Position numbers and translations under genes: made by a program. Positions 1-8,948 of a stretch of 11,062 nucleotides of DNA are shown piece after piece. Below the pieces are notes generated by a model. That model made no database searches. It was not told the origin of the DNA and worked only from the letters and a program-made list of their open reading frames with translations. Origin of the DNA: Pleurotus ostreatus/Saccharomyces cerevisiae fusant (lineage: Eukaryota; Opisthokonta); assembly GCA_024196135.1 (NCBI GenBank), contig JAMQCK010001182.1, positions 1-11,062 of the forward strand, read 5' to 3'. Each line of letters begins with the position of its first letter. The stretch's first letter is position 1.

Positions 1-386
1 GGGACGGGGAGAGGATGCGGCGGGCCATCGGCGCTGGACCCGTGGGGCACAGCCACCAAGCCATAAATGGTAATCCTCGCCGGCCCGCTGAGGCGGGCCG
101 ACGGCCGCCCACCCAAACATGGTAATCCCTGGGCGTCCAGTGTGCTGCCCTTGCTCACATCCAGTCCAGGGTTGGCGCTGATCGCTGTTTTATCAGTCTG
201 GCCGCTGAGAAGCATCCCCCGCCCTTACCATCGTGCGCGGGAGGGCGTGCTGTTGGATGGGGACCCCGCGGGGTGCAGAAAAGGCAGTGAGCCGATGTCA
301 ACACTGGTAAACGCATAACAGAACAACGGGCTGAATCATTGGACAGTACTTTTGGTAGCGATGTGCACAAGGACCAGACTGCGAGA
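1..386. other. 3' flank of the F-box gene, no supported gene
   Basis: This GC-rich stretch lies downstream of the stop codon of the minus-strand F-box gene and runs to the window edge. Short open frames exist on both strands (for example 67-318 plus and 155-370 minus), but none shows a recognisable domain, convincing splice sites or a clean start. The only structure I see is a perfect 8-bp inverted repeat at 81-100 and a ten-base direct repeat at 67-76 and 119-128, listed separately. Confidence 0.5.
81..100. repeat. GC-rich perfect inverted repeat (8-bp stem, 4-nt loop)
   Basis: CGGCCCGC at 81-88 pairs perfectly with GCGGGCCG at 93-100 around the loop TGAG. It lies about 290 bp beyond the stop codon of the minus-strand F-box gene. 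There is no T-tract and the organism is eukaryotic, so I do not call it a terminator. It sits between two copies of the decamer ATGGTAATCC (67-76 and 119-128). The function is unknown. Confidence 0.75.
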
Positions 387-2160
387 TTACCAGTTCTCAG
401 GAGGGAGGAATTTGAACGTAGATACCTGACAATAGCTACACATCAACGAAGACGCTTGGGATGCCCCATCAAAGTCCATATCTCTCCAGACGATCGAGGT
501 GAACGGCAGATTGAGCAACGCAATATCAGTCTCGTCCTCGTCATAGATGCGACTATGTGTGGCGCAATGCCGGCGAGTGATGTAGAGGTGGCGAAGCACA
601 CGAACACCGAGGCGGCCGGCTTCTTTGGGCTGGCACCGGCTACGCACTAGCTCGAGCAGGGTACCTCGCGGGGCCCAATCCCATGCGGACGCCATTAGGG
701 AGAGGCTCTGAAGGTTTGGCGATATCGGTGATGTTGCCCAACGCTGAAGGACAGGGGTCAAATCCTGGTAGCTTTCAGGTGTCGTGATGTTCCGCATGTC
801 GTGTCTCGAGCGAGCCATTGGCAAGCGAACAGCAAGTGCTTCTAGATGAACAAGGGAGACGAGAACTGCATCGATAGTGTAGGCTGAGAACGGAATATCA
901 ATGAGGCGCAGCGTGACGAGGGTGTTCCGTGGGCCTAAGAGGACATTCTCAATCGCCTGAGATACGTCCCGACTGCTGATTCCATATATGTCGCTGGGTT
1001 CGTATTGTATGGCATCAGCATGCAGGTCGAGATGACGCAGACCGGGAGTCTGAATGGCACGGAGAACTAGGAACATGTCGGATAGACATAGATGAAAGTT
1101 TGCGGTGGTCAGGGAGGGCAGTATGACGGTGGGTGGGGGTGTGGGTGGTGGTGGCCCTTGCATGTCGTTGATTGAGAGGGAGGTCGTGTTCGCGGCAATG
1201 CTAAAGGTTTGGACGTGGACCGCAACCGCCAGTACCTGGAGGACGTGCCGCCACGAAATCCCACCAAAGCGCAGATTGATGACGGTAATCTGCTCCCATG
1301 GGATGGTCGTGTGTAGGAGTATATTGGGGATAAAGCGCAGATGCGCGTGGTAATCGATGCGACTGAGGTGTGGCATATCCGCGCCGGCAAAGTAGTTGAA
1401 AGCGTCAGAGGGGTGTCCCTAAAGCAAATAACGTGATCAATGTGAAGGCCTAGAGAGGAAGATGTTCAAGGACATACCGGCGATGAGTACTGCTCGCGCA
1501 GCACAAGATGACGAAGCGTAGGTAGGCTGATATGGGATATAGGAGTCACCGCTGGAAGAGCGACATGAAGCAGCTCGATGCGAGCACCGTGTAAGAGCAT
1601 CATCTTTCCCAGCACTCGATCCACGAGACCTATGTCGGATGACGGCGCCGCCTTGAGGCGGACCCGCAATGGGGCGCCGTGCGATCGTACGAGGATGTGG
1701 TGCAGGACGCTGTTCTGCATATCGATATTGCCGTCGCGCGCACGATGAAGTCCCTCCGAGGAACAGTCAGGATCGTCAGGATGTACGTGAACAAAGACAT
1801 CTGACCAAAGGCCAGGGGTCGTCAGTGCAATGCGCCGCCATACGCTTGATACCTGTGAAATGGTCCACGGGGAGTATCCCGGACGAGGCACATAAACCCA
1901 GCCAAGATGACCCTCCTCAACACGGCTGGGCATCCAGAAGGATAGTTCAAGAGGAGCGACGTCCAAAGCGGTGGCATCATGGAATATCTTGGCTAGAAGC
2001 TCCGTAGGCAAGTGGTTTATTGGACGCGAGAAGAGAACCTGAGGAGGAAGCAGGCCGATGAGGACGACACCAGGTAATAGCGATAACAGTCTGCTCTTAC
2101 CATAGCTTCGAAGACAAACAAGGAAAGAGGGAGGAGAGAAAGTTGCAAGTTCTCACGCAT
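387..2160 (-). CDS. F-box protein with leucine-rich C-terminal region (3 exons)
   Basis: Exons on the minus strand are 2160-2101, 2038-1478 and 1418-387, giving 550 residues. Both introns are phase 0 (62 and 59 nt, GT...AG). Residues about 27-95 form the F-box: INHLPTELLAKIF opens it, and ISQVSSVWRRIALTTPGLW is its typical fungal second half. F-box proteins dock substrates onto SCF ubiquitin ligases through Skp1. The rest, about 450 residues, has scattered leucine-rich strands (LPTLRHLVL, TPGLRHLDL, NLQSLSLMA, VLRHLYI), consistent with an LRR-like substrate-recognition region, plus a proline run PPPPTPPP. Such proteins are greatly expanded in Agaricomycetes, so the substrate cannot be guessed. 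The start is uncertain. The 20-residue first exon is hydrophobic and lacks homology cues; initiation could instead use the ATG at 2103-2101 directly before intron 1, or lie further upstream. The F-box call is firm, the N-terminus is not. Confidence 0.85.
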
Positions 2161-3288
2161 GCTTGATATAGGAAAGCCAGAAACGCCAAAAGCGCAACGA
2201 GCGCCAGGACCGCGCCGACCGCGATATACGTCGATCCTATGGGGGTGACGGTGTACAACTCCCCTAGTCAGCTCGCGAGTGCGCACCGCATGCGCACTCA
2301 TCCCGCCCCCCTCCATCCTATTGTCCGGCGGTAGTTTCGCACGCGTTTTCCTTCGTTTAATGTACTGTAGGCATACCCTGATGCAATATTGACGCCATTC
2401 TTCTGTTCGTTACGAAATAGGTAAGTAAGTGTGTAGGGATACGGTCGATGCGTAGTCAAAACACCAAGGTTTGTTTGAATTGGACTTGGACCACTATCAA
2501 ACTACAATAAGAGCAGTCTATGAAGCGCCCCTAAGGCAGAAGGGAATTCAACTGGGTCGGTAGTTTCAGGTGGTTCGAGGTGCGATCATCCGCACAAAAA
2601 GGGCGACCACGATGACAGGCAAGGCGCATATTATCTGAAGACCGGTAAGAGCGCTGAAGCAAAGGACAGGATGGAACTGACTAGTTACGAGACCTGCTTG
2701 CCAGGCTCGTTTTACTCCGATGGATCGTCAGCAAGATCAGACGTCCAAGCGGTCGATCAAAACTTAACTCCGAAAGTCGATTCGTCCGGCTCTGCACCTC
2801 ACTCTTTCCTCTGTTTCTAAGCGCGTTCAATAGTACTGTATCGTACTTCTTATTTTCAATCCTTCCTTGGTTCCAATTCCCGCAACGCTTTCTCCCCTCC
2901 CATGCTTGCTATTGTACTTCTCTTGCACACGTGTGGATTCGGCAATTTCCGTAGGTAAGCCAGTCCTCAATGCTCGATGCCCAGCAACAAGATTCCTCCT
3001 CTCAGATGGCTCAGGCTTTACGCCTCGCTCTCCCTGTATTCGCGCGTACTCTCTCTTTCTCTTGACGCGTCGTAATGTTTCTTTCTTCGTCTTTACGTTC
3101 TTGTTCAAATGCCTGCTATATATGGGTTTACCCCCTTTCGAACACGTCCGCCTTCCTACTTTCCTAGCCTCTTTCGCAGTGTGTATTGAGATGTGCATTG
3201 TCCTGAGTCGTAAATATTATATGCCATATGGCGCCATTATGTGTTTGTATATGTACATGTATACCTAAAGTCGAATACTGAAAGGTGT
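2161..3288. other. Intergenic region between JmjC-like gene 3' end and F-box gene 5' end
   Basis: Both flanking genes are on the minus strand, so this 1.1-kb stretch must hold the 3' UTR of the JmjC-like gene (just below 3289) and the promoter of the F-box gene (above 2160). Open frames at 2867-3268 (plus) and 2827-3198 (minus) oppose each other over a strand-biased tract: pyrimidine-rich on plus, purine-rich on minus, about 2780-3110. Neither has a domain, and the minus-strand frame is simply Lys/Arg/Glu-rich, as expected from purine bias. AT-rich sequence with short palindromes (CCATATGG at 3224-3231, ATGGCGCCAT at 3228-3237, ATGTACAT near 3250) lies just beyond the JmjC-like stop codon and could include its polyadenylation region. 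I find no RNA gene here. Confidence 0.5.
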
Positions 3289-6200
3289 CTACAAGTCCTC
3301 TAAGTCCGTGAGATCGCTGTCCGACGAATCATCCTCTCCGCTACCGTCAGACAGATCGTCGACGTGAGTGTCGATGAGGTCGTAAGTGACCTTGCGCATG
3401 TCGATGGTCGGACCGGGATCCTCCCAACTTTCGCCTTCGAATATGTATTCTCGACCGGGCTGTTGCCGTTTCCTGTCGCCCGGATACTTCACCTTGCACG
3501 CGTTGAGTATCCTCAAGGCTACGGTGTGGGCAAGTCTTTCGAAGGGGTCCCTGGCCCACGTGGGCGAGCGAAGGCGTTTAGCCATCTGTTCCTCGCCATC
3601 TTCCTCGTCGACCGCGGCGATCTCGCCATCTTCGTCCACGTTGTCGCTCGGGTCTCGAATGTAATCGTACGGTCGCGTAAGCATCAGAGCCATCGCGATC
3701 GAGGGCTTGCGGAAGAATACTATAGGTTCGTAAGCTTTTTGTCGGCGTGACGTATCGCACCGCTGTCCTTACCTCGACCTCCCATGGCTTTGATTGGTAT
3801 GGACGCCGCCATCGATATAAGCATCAACTGCACGCCGCAGGTGTGATTATGGTTCGTTGTTCCCGGGTACTTCGCCTGTATTCTTCTCGAGACCTCGACG
3901 CGATGAAGGTCGTCGTAGGTGAAGAAGTGCTTGCCTGCAGCCGCCGTCGGTACTGGTGTGTATGCGGCGTGTACAGTTCCGGATGGCTGAAAGCTACAGA
4001 TTCGTTAGTCACGAAATGCGTGCCAATCCAATTTATCCGTCTGCTTACTACTTCATCCCTGGCCTAAGTTCGATGATGCAACCATCCACCTGCCAATCCT
4101 TCGATTTGCGCTTCTTTGGCTCCAGTCGTTCGTCGCTCGCAGCTTCGATGAGCTCGTGCAAACGCGTGACGAGAGCATCCATCGCCTTCTCGCGCGCTCG
4201 TCGCGTATCGGTCGGCTTGGGAGCGGGCGTCTTCGTCGCCTTGTAGATTATCCACTGCTTCATGCCTGCGCCGCGAATCTGAGCTGAAGTCGCCATGCCG
4301 CTGGCGTCCATGTGTCCGAAGGTCAAGAACCCGCTTGTGTGCAGTAAAAACCAATCCTGCGTCTTCATCATGTCTGCAGCAACGGTAGAGTGGCCGCTGT
4401 ATTTGTTTCCGTAAGTCTGCGATACCGACTGGACGACGTTGTCTGCGATCCGGCTGCATACACGCATCAGTCATGTCGACGCAATCCTAAGGTCTACTCA
4501 CTTGGTCAGGTCGTCGCTTTGGGGAAACCCGCAGGTGAGGTCCAATATACATCGAACCACGCCTGGTAACTTGAGCCACGTGTGGAACTCGAGTAGGGTG
4601 GCGGTGATGTAAGGAGCGAGTTCTTCCTTCTCTCTGACTGCCGCGTCTTCGCAGAATTAGCTTGTTGATTGTACGGTGGCCGGTACGACTTACCTTGAAA
4701 ATCACGGGGAGATAGAAGGTTCGCTCCGACGACACCTTCTACTTCATCGTCGGACCACCGCACGGGGTCCATGAACGGATCGTCGTCAACTGTACTTGAC
4801 GCGCACGCCCATCGGAGCGAGTCTGGATAGTCGTCGAATACGAGAGGGAGGCCCTTGGCCATGCATTGCCTGATGAGCTTCACCGCTTCTGCCTGTGTTG
4901 TGAACGTCGCATGGACGCAGATGTCAGGCCGGTCTCTGGAGCTCTTGAACTTTCGTGCGGCAGTCGTCGTATATATCTGATCCTGAAGCGGGTTTGAGTA
5001 CATCGCCTTAAGTGTAACTCGTACTCCTCACCCATTTCAACTTGTTCTTCATCCCTCTTCGTTGGTCTCCTGTGGGAATGTAGGGCGCCAGGGTCCGTAC
5101 ACCTGTCGGCCATCGTATCTTGGGTGAATCGGAGAAATGTGGGACGTAGTCGCATATGTCTTCGCCCTGTGGTCCGTATCTTCTCCATCCGGCGTTGAAT
5201 TCGCTCGCCATTGTACCGACGTTCTCTGCATCTTAGTCGATCTCAGTAGCGAGTAGATACGGCCATTACAGGTGCGTACCGCCGTCACTGGGGCCTTCGC
5301 TCGCGCGACCACTGCGTTCTAGTTGTCCCGCGCTTGTGCTGTTCTGAGCGTCCCGTCTATCTTGCGTGCGCTCAATGCGCTCTTGCGTACTATTGCTCTC
5401 TGGGTGTCTGTGAGTTATTGCCTTTGATATCTGATGCGTGCCTTATTACCCGACTCGCTGCTCCCTTCTTCTTCGACCGTACTAGTCGGTCCGAGGTGCG
5501 CGTCCGTAGGCTCCTGCTCTGCGTCGAGCTCAAGGCCGCTACGGTCCATCCCAGTCGATCGCTGGCCTTCGGCATTTCAGCTACGCCCTCCAGCCCATTC
5601 GCGTACTTTCCGCTCACCTGCTTCTCCGCCGTCGGGTTCGTCTGCCCCTCTAGGTGGCGGCAAGCGCTGTGTTGCGTTGGCCGGCGCAGAAGATGAGGGG
5701 CCTTGATTCGTGGTGAGTCCTCATTAGACTTTCAAACTTAAAGGCGGACGGAGCACTCACCCTCCTGCCCAAATTCTCGGATTTCCTGCGTCGCGCCATC
5801 TTGCTCGCCTTCTGAAGTTGGCCCTGGGGCGCTATATATGCCTATGATCCTGCTATCGAACCGTATTCGCGCACCTGGGTTGGAGTTTATGCCGGGGCGG
5901 GAGCAACGTTCGTTGCTATCGCACGGCGTGTTCGCGCCATCTTCAGTTAAGTCCATCGCTACGAAGTATCATGAGTGACATCTTTCATCTTCGCTCTGAG
6001 TACCCACCGCTTGTCCATTGATCTAGTCGAAGACCGGCATCTGTTTCCGCCGATGCCTGCGTACGGTGATGTGATTCGTCTTCAACTATAATGGTGAGAT
6101 ACACTGCGCGTGCCTTCGACCACACTCGTATCTAACTCACCAATGTCTCCCCCGCCGTCTTCGGTCTTTTCGTCGTGAATGGACAGCTTTCGAGCACCGA

Positions 6201-6995
6201 ATTCATCACGGACACGCCCGTCTTCGGCATGTATCAGTCAGCGGGTAACCAATCGTCTCGTAGAATACTCACCTGATGATCCCGTTCTCCCCATGGCTGT
6301 GGCTGCGAAGCCAGCTTCCGCGTATGCAGAAGTTGGACCTTGAGATAATTCTCTCTCACTCCCTTCCGGAGACGACCAGGATGCGCTCTCGAGTTCGTGC
6401 TCCAGCGCTACTTAGGATTCAGAAATTGGTTAAGGTATGCGAGTACAACGAGCTCACCTATCGTACTCCATGCCCAAGTAGATCGCTTTTCCTCTTCGAA
6501 GGGTATCAGTGCGTCGAGGATATGCATATTCGCGCCAGAAGTCCCCGACGTTGCCGGGTATTCTACGGCTCCGTAGGCTTCCGGTGGGGGAGGCATAGCG
6601 CTTCCATCCCAAGCCCTTGTATACGCCGGAATGTACGCTTCCCTTGAAAATCCGGAGAACTCTTCAGGCAAGTTCAAACGGAATGCATCCGGGTTCTGTA
6701 GCGCCGGCTGGGCCTCTCGATAATCGCGGTACGTTGGCGCTCGAGTCTCCTCCTCAATCTTCCTCCTTCCTTTCGGTTAGTCCGGACCTTATATCTTTGG
6801 TTCATTCGCTCACCTCTTCTTCTTCTCCGCTCTCGCTGCAGCCTTGGGGTCGCGGTGATAGATCTCAGGTGCAGTGCACGAGGGATTCGTGGCGACCCAC
6901 GTCTTCATCATCTGAGTCGTCCATTTACGCTTACGTCCGTTCTCCACGCCTGCGGATTGGTTGTTGACATTAGCGGGACCGTTCGTGTTCGACAT
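3289..6995 (-). CDS. JmjC-like Fe(II)/2OG oxygenase-domain protein (15 exons, 997 aa)
   Basis: Exons (minus): 6995-6814, 6765-6458, 6407-6273, 6221-6141, 6085-6008, 5958-5761, 5701-5618, 5566-5450, 5399-5280, 5231-5032, 4982-4694, 4646-4502, 4453-4049, 3993-3773, 3719-3289. All 14 introns are GT...AG, 47-59 nt, and the frame stays open throughout. Residues 1-60 include a basic segment (GRKRKWTTQMMKTW) ending in a Lys/Arg run. About 170-440 is low-complexity Ser/Gly/Glu-rich linker. About 440-870 is globular. The JmjC-like cupin core contains WFLLHTSGFLTFGHMDASG with H693 and D695, then GMKQWIIY around 709-716, and GTVHAAYTP with H789, giving the H-x-D...H iron triad. The tail is acidic (SDSDLTDLEDL). 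JmjC enzymes hydroxylate or demethylate protein substrates, often histones; substrate and activity here are inferred only. The start at 6995 is the first clear ATG; upstream exons are possible. Acceptor 1 could also be three bases further on. Confidence 0.82.
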
Positions 6996-7551
6996 GCCCG
7001 TTGTTTCTACGTGTTGTGACTTGTGGTGGTCGAATGTTCGAAGAAAGCGGATTCAAGTCCGAATTTGCAAATGGCCTTCCATATCGGGCATTGTAATGTT
7101 CTTTCGGAAAGTTCCGGTTGCCGTCTTCTTCGCTTCATTCAGTTCTCTGCCCCCTCGCTGGTGGTCTCTCGACTGAGCTGTATTGCACTGACGCCGTCTG
7201 CTATATGGCCAAGGTATCGTAGACCTGTGTCTTTTGCGACCTACTAACAGCTTATGTTGGAAACACGCCTTCCTTTCCTTGCTCATCCTGCTCTCCGCTT
7301 CCTTTGCTGCGGTCCTGTGCGTCGCGTCCGGGGACAACCCCTCCATCAATTTAGCCGCGTCGAGAACCGTTCTGCGGAAGTGGATGGACGCCATATAGTC
7401 CCCGTTGTTGGTTTCGGATTTCAATTCTTTCGACCATGCGTCTGTTGCGATGATATATAAGTAAGCCTCGTCCCTTCTTTCCTCTTCTCCTAGCACTACC
7501 CGCCGCCTGTCTTTCTTCCTTAACTCACCTCTCCCCTTTGTTGTGCTGACA
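6996..7551. promoter_or_regulatory. Divergent promoter region between JmjC-like gene and exonuclease gene
   Basis: The 556 bp separate two head-to-head start codons (6995 minus, 7552 plus), so they should carry both promoters. On the plus strand, a TATATAA box and a pyrimidine-rich stretch lead into the exonuclease ATG. On the minus strand, an uninterrupted frame of about 147 codons (7496-7053) covers most of the region. It has no recognised domain, but part of it reads as a plausible charged helical peptide, for example from the ATG in GACTATATGGCG near 7396. It may be an unmodelled 5' exon of the JmjC-like gene, a small separate gene, or chance. Confidence 0.5.
7454..7460 (+). promoter_or_regulatory. 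Candidate TATA box for the exonuclease gene
   Basis: TATATAA lies 92 bp before the ATG at 7552. It is followed by a strongly pyrimidine-rich stretch (about 7466-7540), a common arrangement in fungal core promoters where transcription starts within or just after the CT-rich block. No transcript data are available, so this rests on motif and spacing alone. Confidence 0.5.
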
Positions 7552-8822
7552 ATGCGCTACCCTCTGTCCTACGTCCGCTCGCGCACATTCCCACGCGCTG
7601 CCCTCCCCGCTACCGTCCGTGCCTTCTACGTCGTAGACATGGCCCATGCCAATGATCTACTGGCCCGATACTTCCCTTCGACGGGTCCTGCGTCGAACCT
7701 AACCGTTGTCCCCTTCGATATCGAGTACGTCGGGAACAAGCGCAGCGACCGCGACATGCGAACCATTGGCGTTCCTGTTCCGAGGTCCAGCGACCACTAT
7801 CTTCGCCTGCTCACCATCGTGCGCGATGGAGTCGTCATCGTGTTCGACTTGCTAGCATTGGGAGGTGAGTGATCTGAAATGGCGCATATATCTTCGCCCT
7901 AATCACTTCAGATATTCCTGTGCGAGTGCGGGAGATCTTCCGTGACCCGTTCATCATAAAGGTTGGCATCGAGCTCAAAGGTGCGTCTCCCTCCTATGCC
8001 TCTATCTTCCCATGTTGAATCCCGCATAGGCGACTCCGTCTTGCTTCTTCGCCATTTCGCCGTTGCTGTCTATAATGGCTGGGAGCTCAGTAACCTCTGG
8101 AAATGTATGCATCCCTCCATCGAGGTTGCGCCCCTCACCTCGCATATCTCGCTCGACGACATGGCTCGTATCGTCCTCGGTGTATACGTAGACAAGGAGA
8201 TGCAGACTAGCAAGTGGTCGGCTCTCTTCTTATCTGTCGCTCAAATCAATTGTGAGTCGACACGGCGCTCGTATTGTCCCATTCTCTGAGCCAACATTTC
8301 AGATGCTATCCTCGATGCCTATATCCTTCTGCCCCTTTTCCGAGCCGTCGTCTTCGAGTACGAGCAACGTTTGTGGTCGACATTCACGCCTAACGCCTTC
8401 GCCTTCAACGCCGACCTGACCTCAAATGGTGCGTATTCCCGTAATTACTTCTTCCCCTAACTCATCGCCGTTGTACAGGTGCTGTTGTTGTGCCAGGTCC
8501 CGCCACGACCGGGGGGCATATCCACGTTTGGGGCATAGGTACTCCCGTCCCTGTTGATGCGTCTGGTGATTGGTCGCCGACACATGCGGTCCTCGACGCT
8601 TACAACGGCAAGTTGTTCGCAGACTGCCGCTCCACGGCGGCTTATCGCTTCTTCGCGCGCGAAATCGGGCTTGTGTCTCTTGCCGTCTGGCGAATGGGGT
8701 ACTTTACGACCTATCGTATCGACAGGTGGCTGTATGTCCACTCTCGCGCTTTGTTCGTCTACGCTATCGTCGTTGTGCCCGCTTTGGCTGTACTTGCGTC
8801 CATTGTATTCACTACGATGTAA
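7552..8822 (+). CDS. DEDDy 3'-5' exonuclease (WRN/RNase D-like) with C-terminal membrane segment
   Basis: Exons are 7552-7864, 7912-7980, 8030-8251, 8303-8428 and 8479-8822; four GT...AG introns of 47-51 nt, all phase 1, give 357 residues. The 3'-5' exonuclease (RNase H-like) fold spans about 45-215. Its catalytic set is visible: Exo I FDIE (D56, E58), Exo II GIELKGD (D129) and Exo III YAILD (Y202, D206), which is the DEDDy arrangement of WRN, EXD2 and RNase D. Such enzymes remove nucleotides from 3' ends of DNA or RNA using two metal ions. Residues about 220-330 match nothing I recognise. Residues about 334-354 (LFVYAIVVVPALAVLASIVF) form a strong hydrophobic segment three residues from the C-terminus, suggesting a tail anchor. 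The first ATG after the pyrimidine-rich leader was chosen; a frame-matching GTG nine bases upstream was not. The gene shares a divergent promoter region with the JmjC-like gene. Substrate is unknown. Confidence 0.88.
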
Positions 8823-8948
8823 TTTAGCTTTGCTGGAATACGCACGTCGTCGTCTATTCCCAACGTGTCTCGACCTTTTTCGGCTTCAAAGTGCTTCATT
8901 CACTCGATTGCTTATGGTCTACACCATGTCTATTATCAAGAAACTACA
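8823..8948. other. Short convergent intergenic gap
   Basis: Only 126 bp separate the stop codon of the plus-strand exonuclease gene from that of the minus-strand TET/JBP-like gene. Both 3' UTRs and polyadenylation sites must fit here or extend into the opposite gene, so antisense-overlapping transcripts are likely. No canonical AATAAA is evident on either strand, which is usual for fungi. Confidence 0.6.

Noticed and set aside
387..1376. A separate gene starting at the ATG at 1376
   Set aside because: The same frame extends upstream to 1418 and joins in phase 0 through a 59-nt intron to the F-box exon, so it is one gene.
2867..3268. Plus-strand open frame of 133 codons with hydrophobic, Cys/Tyr-rich translation
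   Set aside because: It follows from the pyrimidine-rich tract; the opposite strand is open as well, and there is no domain or splice support.
5007..5031. A 25-nt intron joining the 5032 exon end to an ATG near 5004
   Set aside because: It is too short for this genome's introns. Using the CAG acceptor at 4985-4983 gives a 49-nt phase-0 intron and keeps the frame open.
5408..5449. Nearer CACAG acceptor for intron 8 of the JmjC-like gene
   Set aside because: It gives a 42-nt intron and a frame that reaches a stop; the CCCAG acceptor nine bases... further on keeps the frame open to the next donor and gives a 50-nt intron.
5334..5706. Overlapping plus-strand open frames
   Set aside because: They are antisense to exons 7 to 9 of the JmjC-like gene and show no domain.
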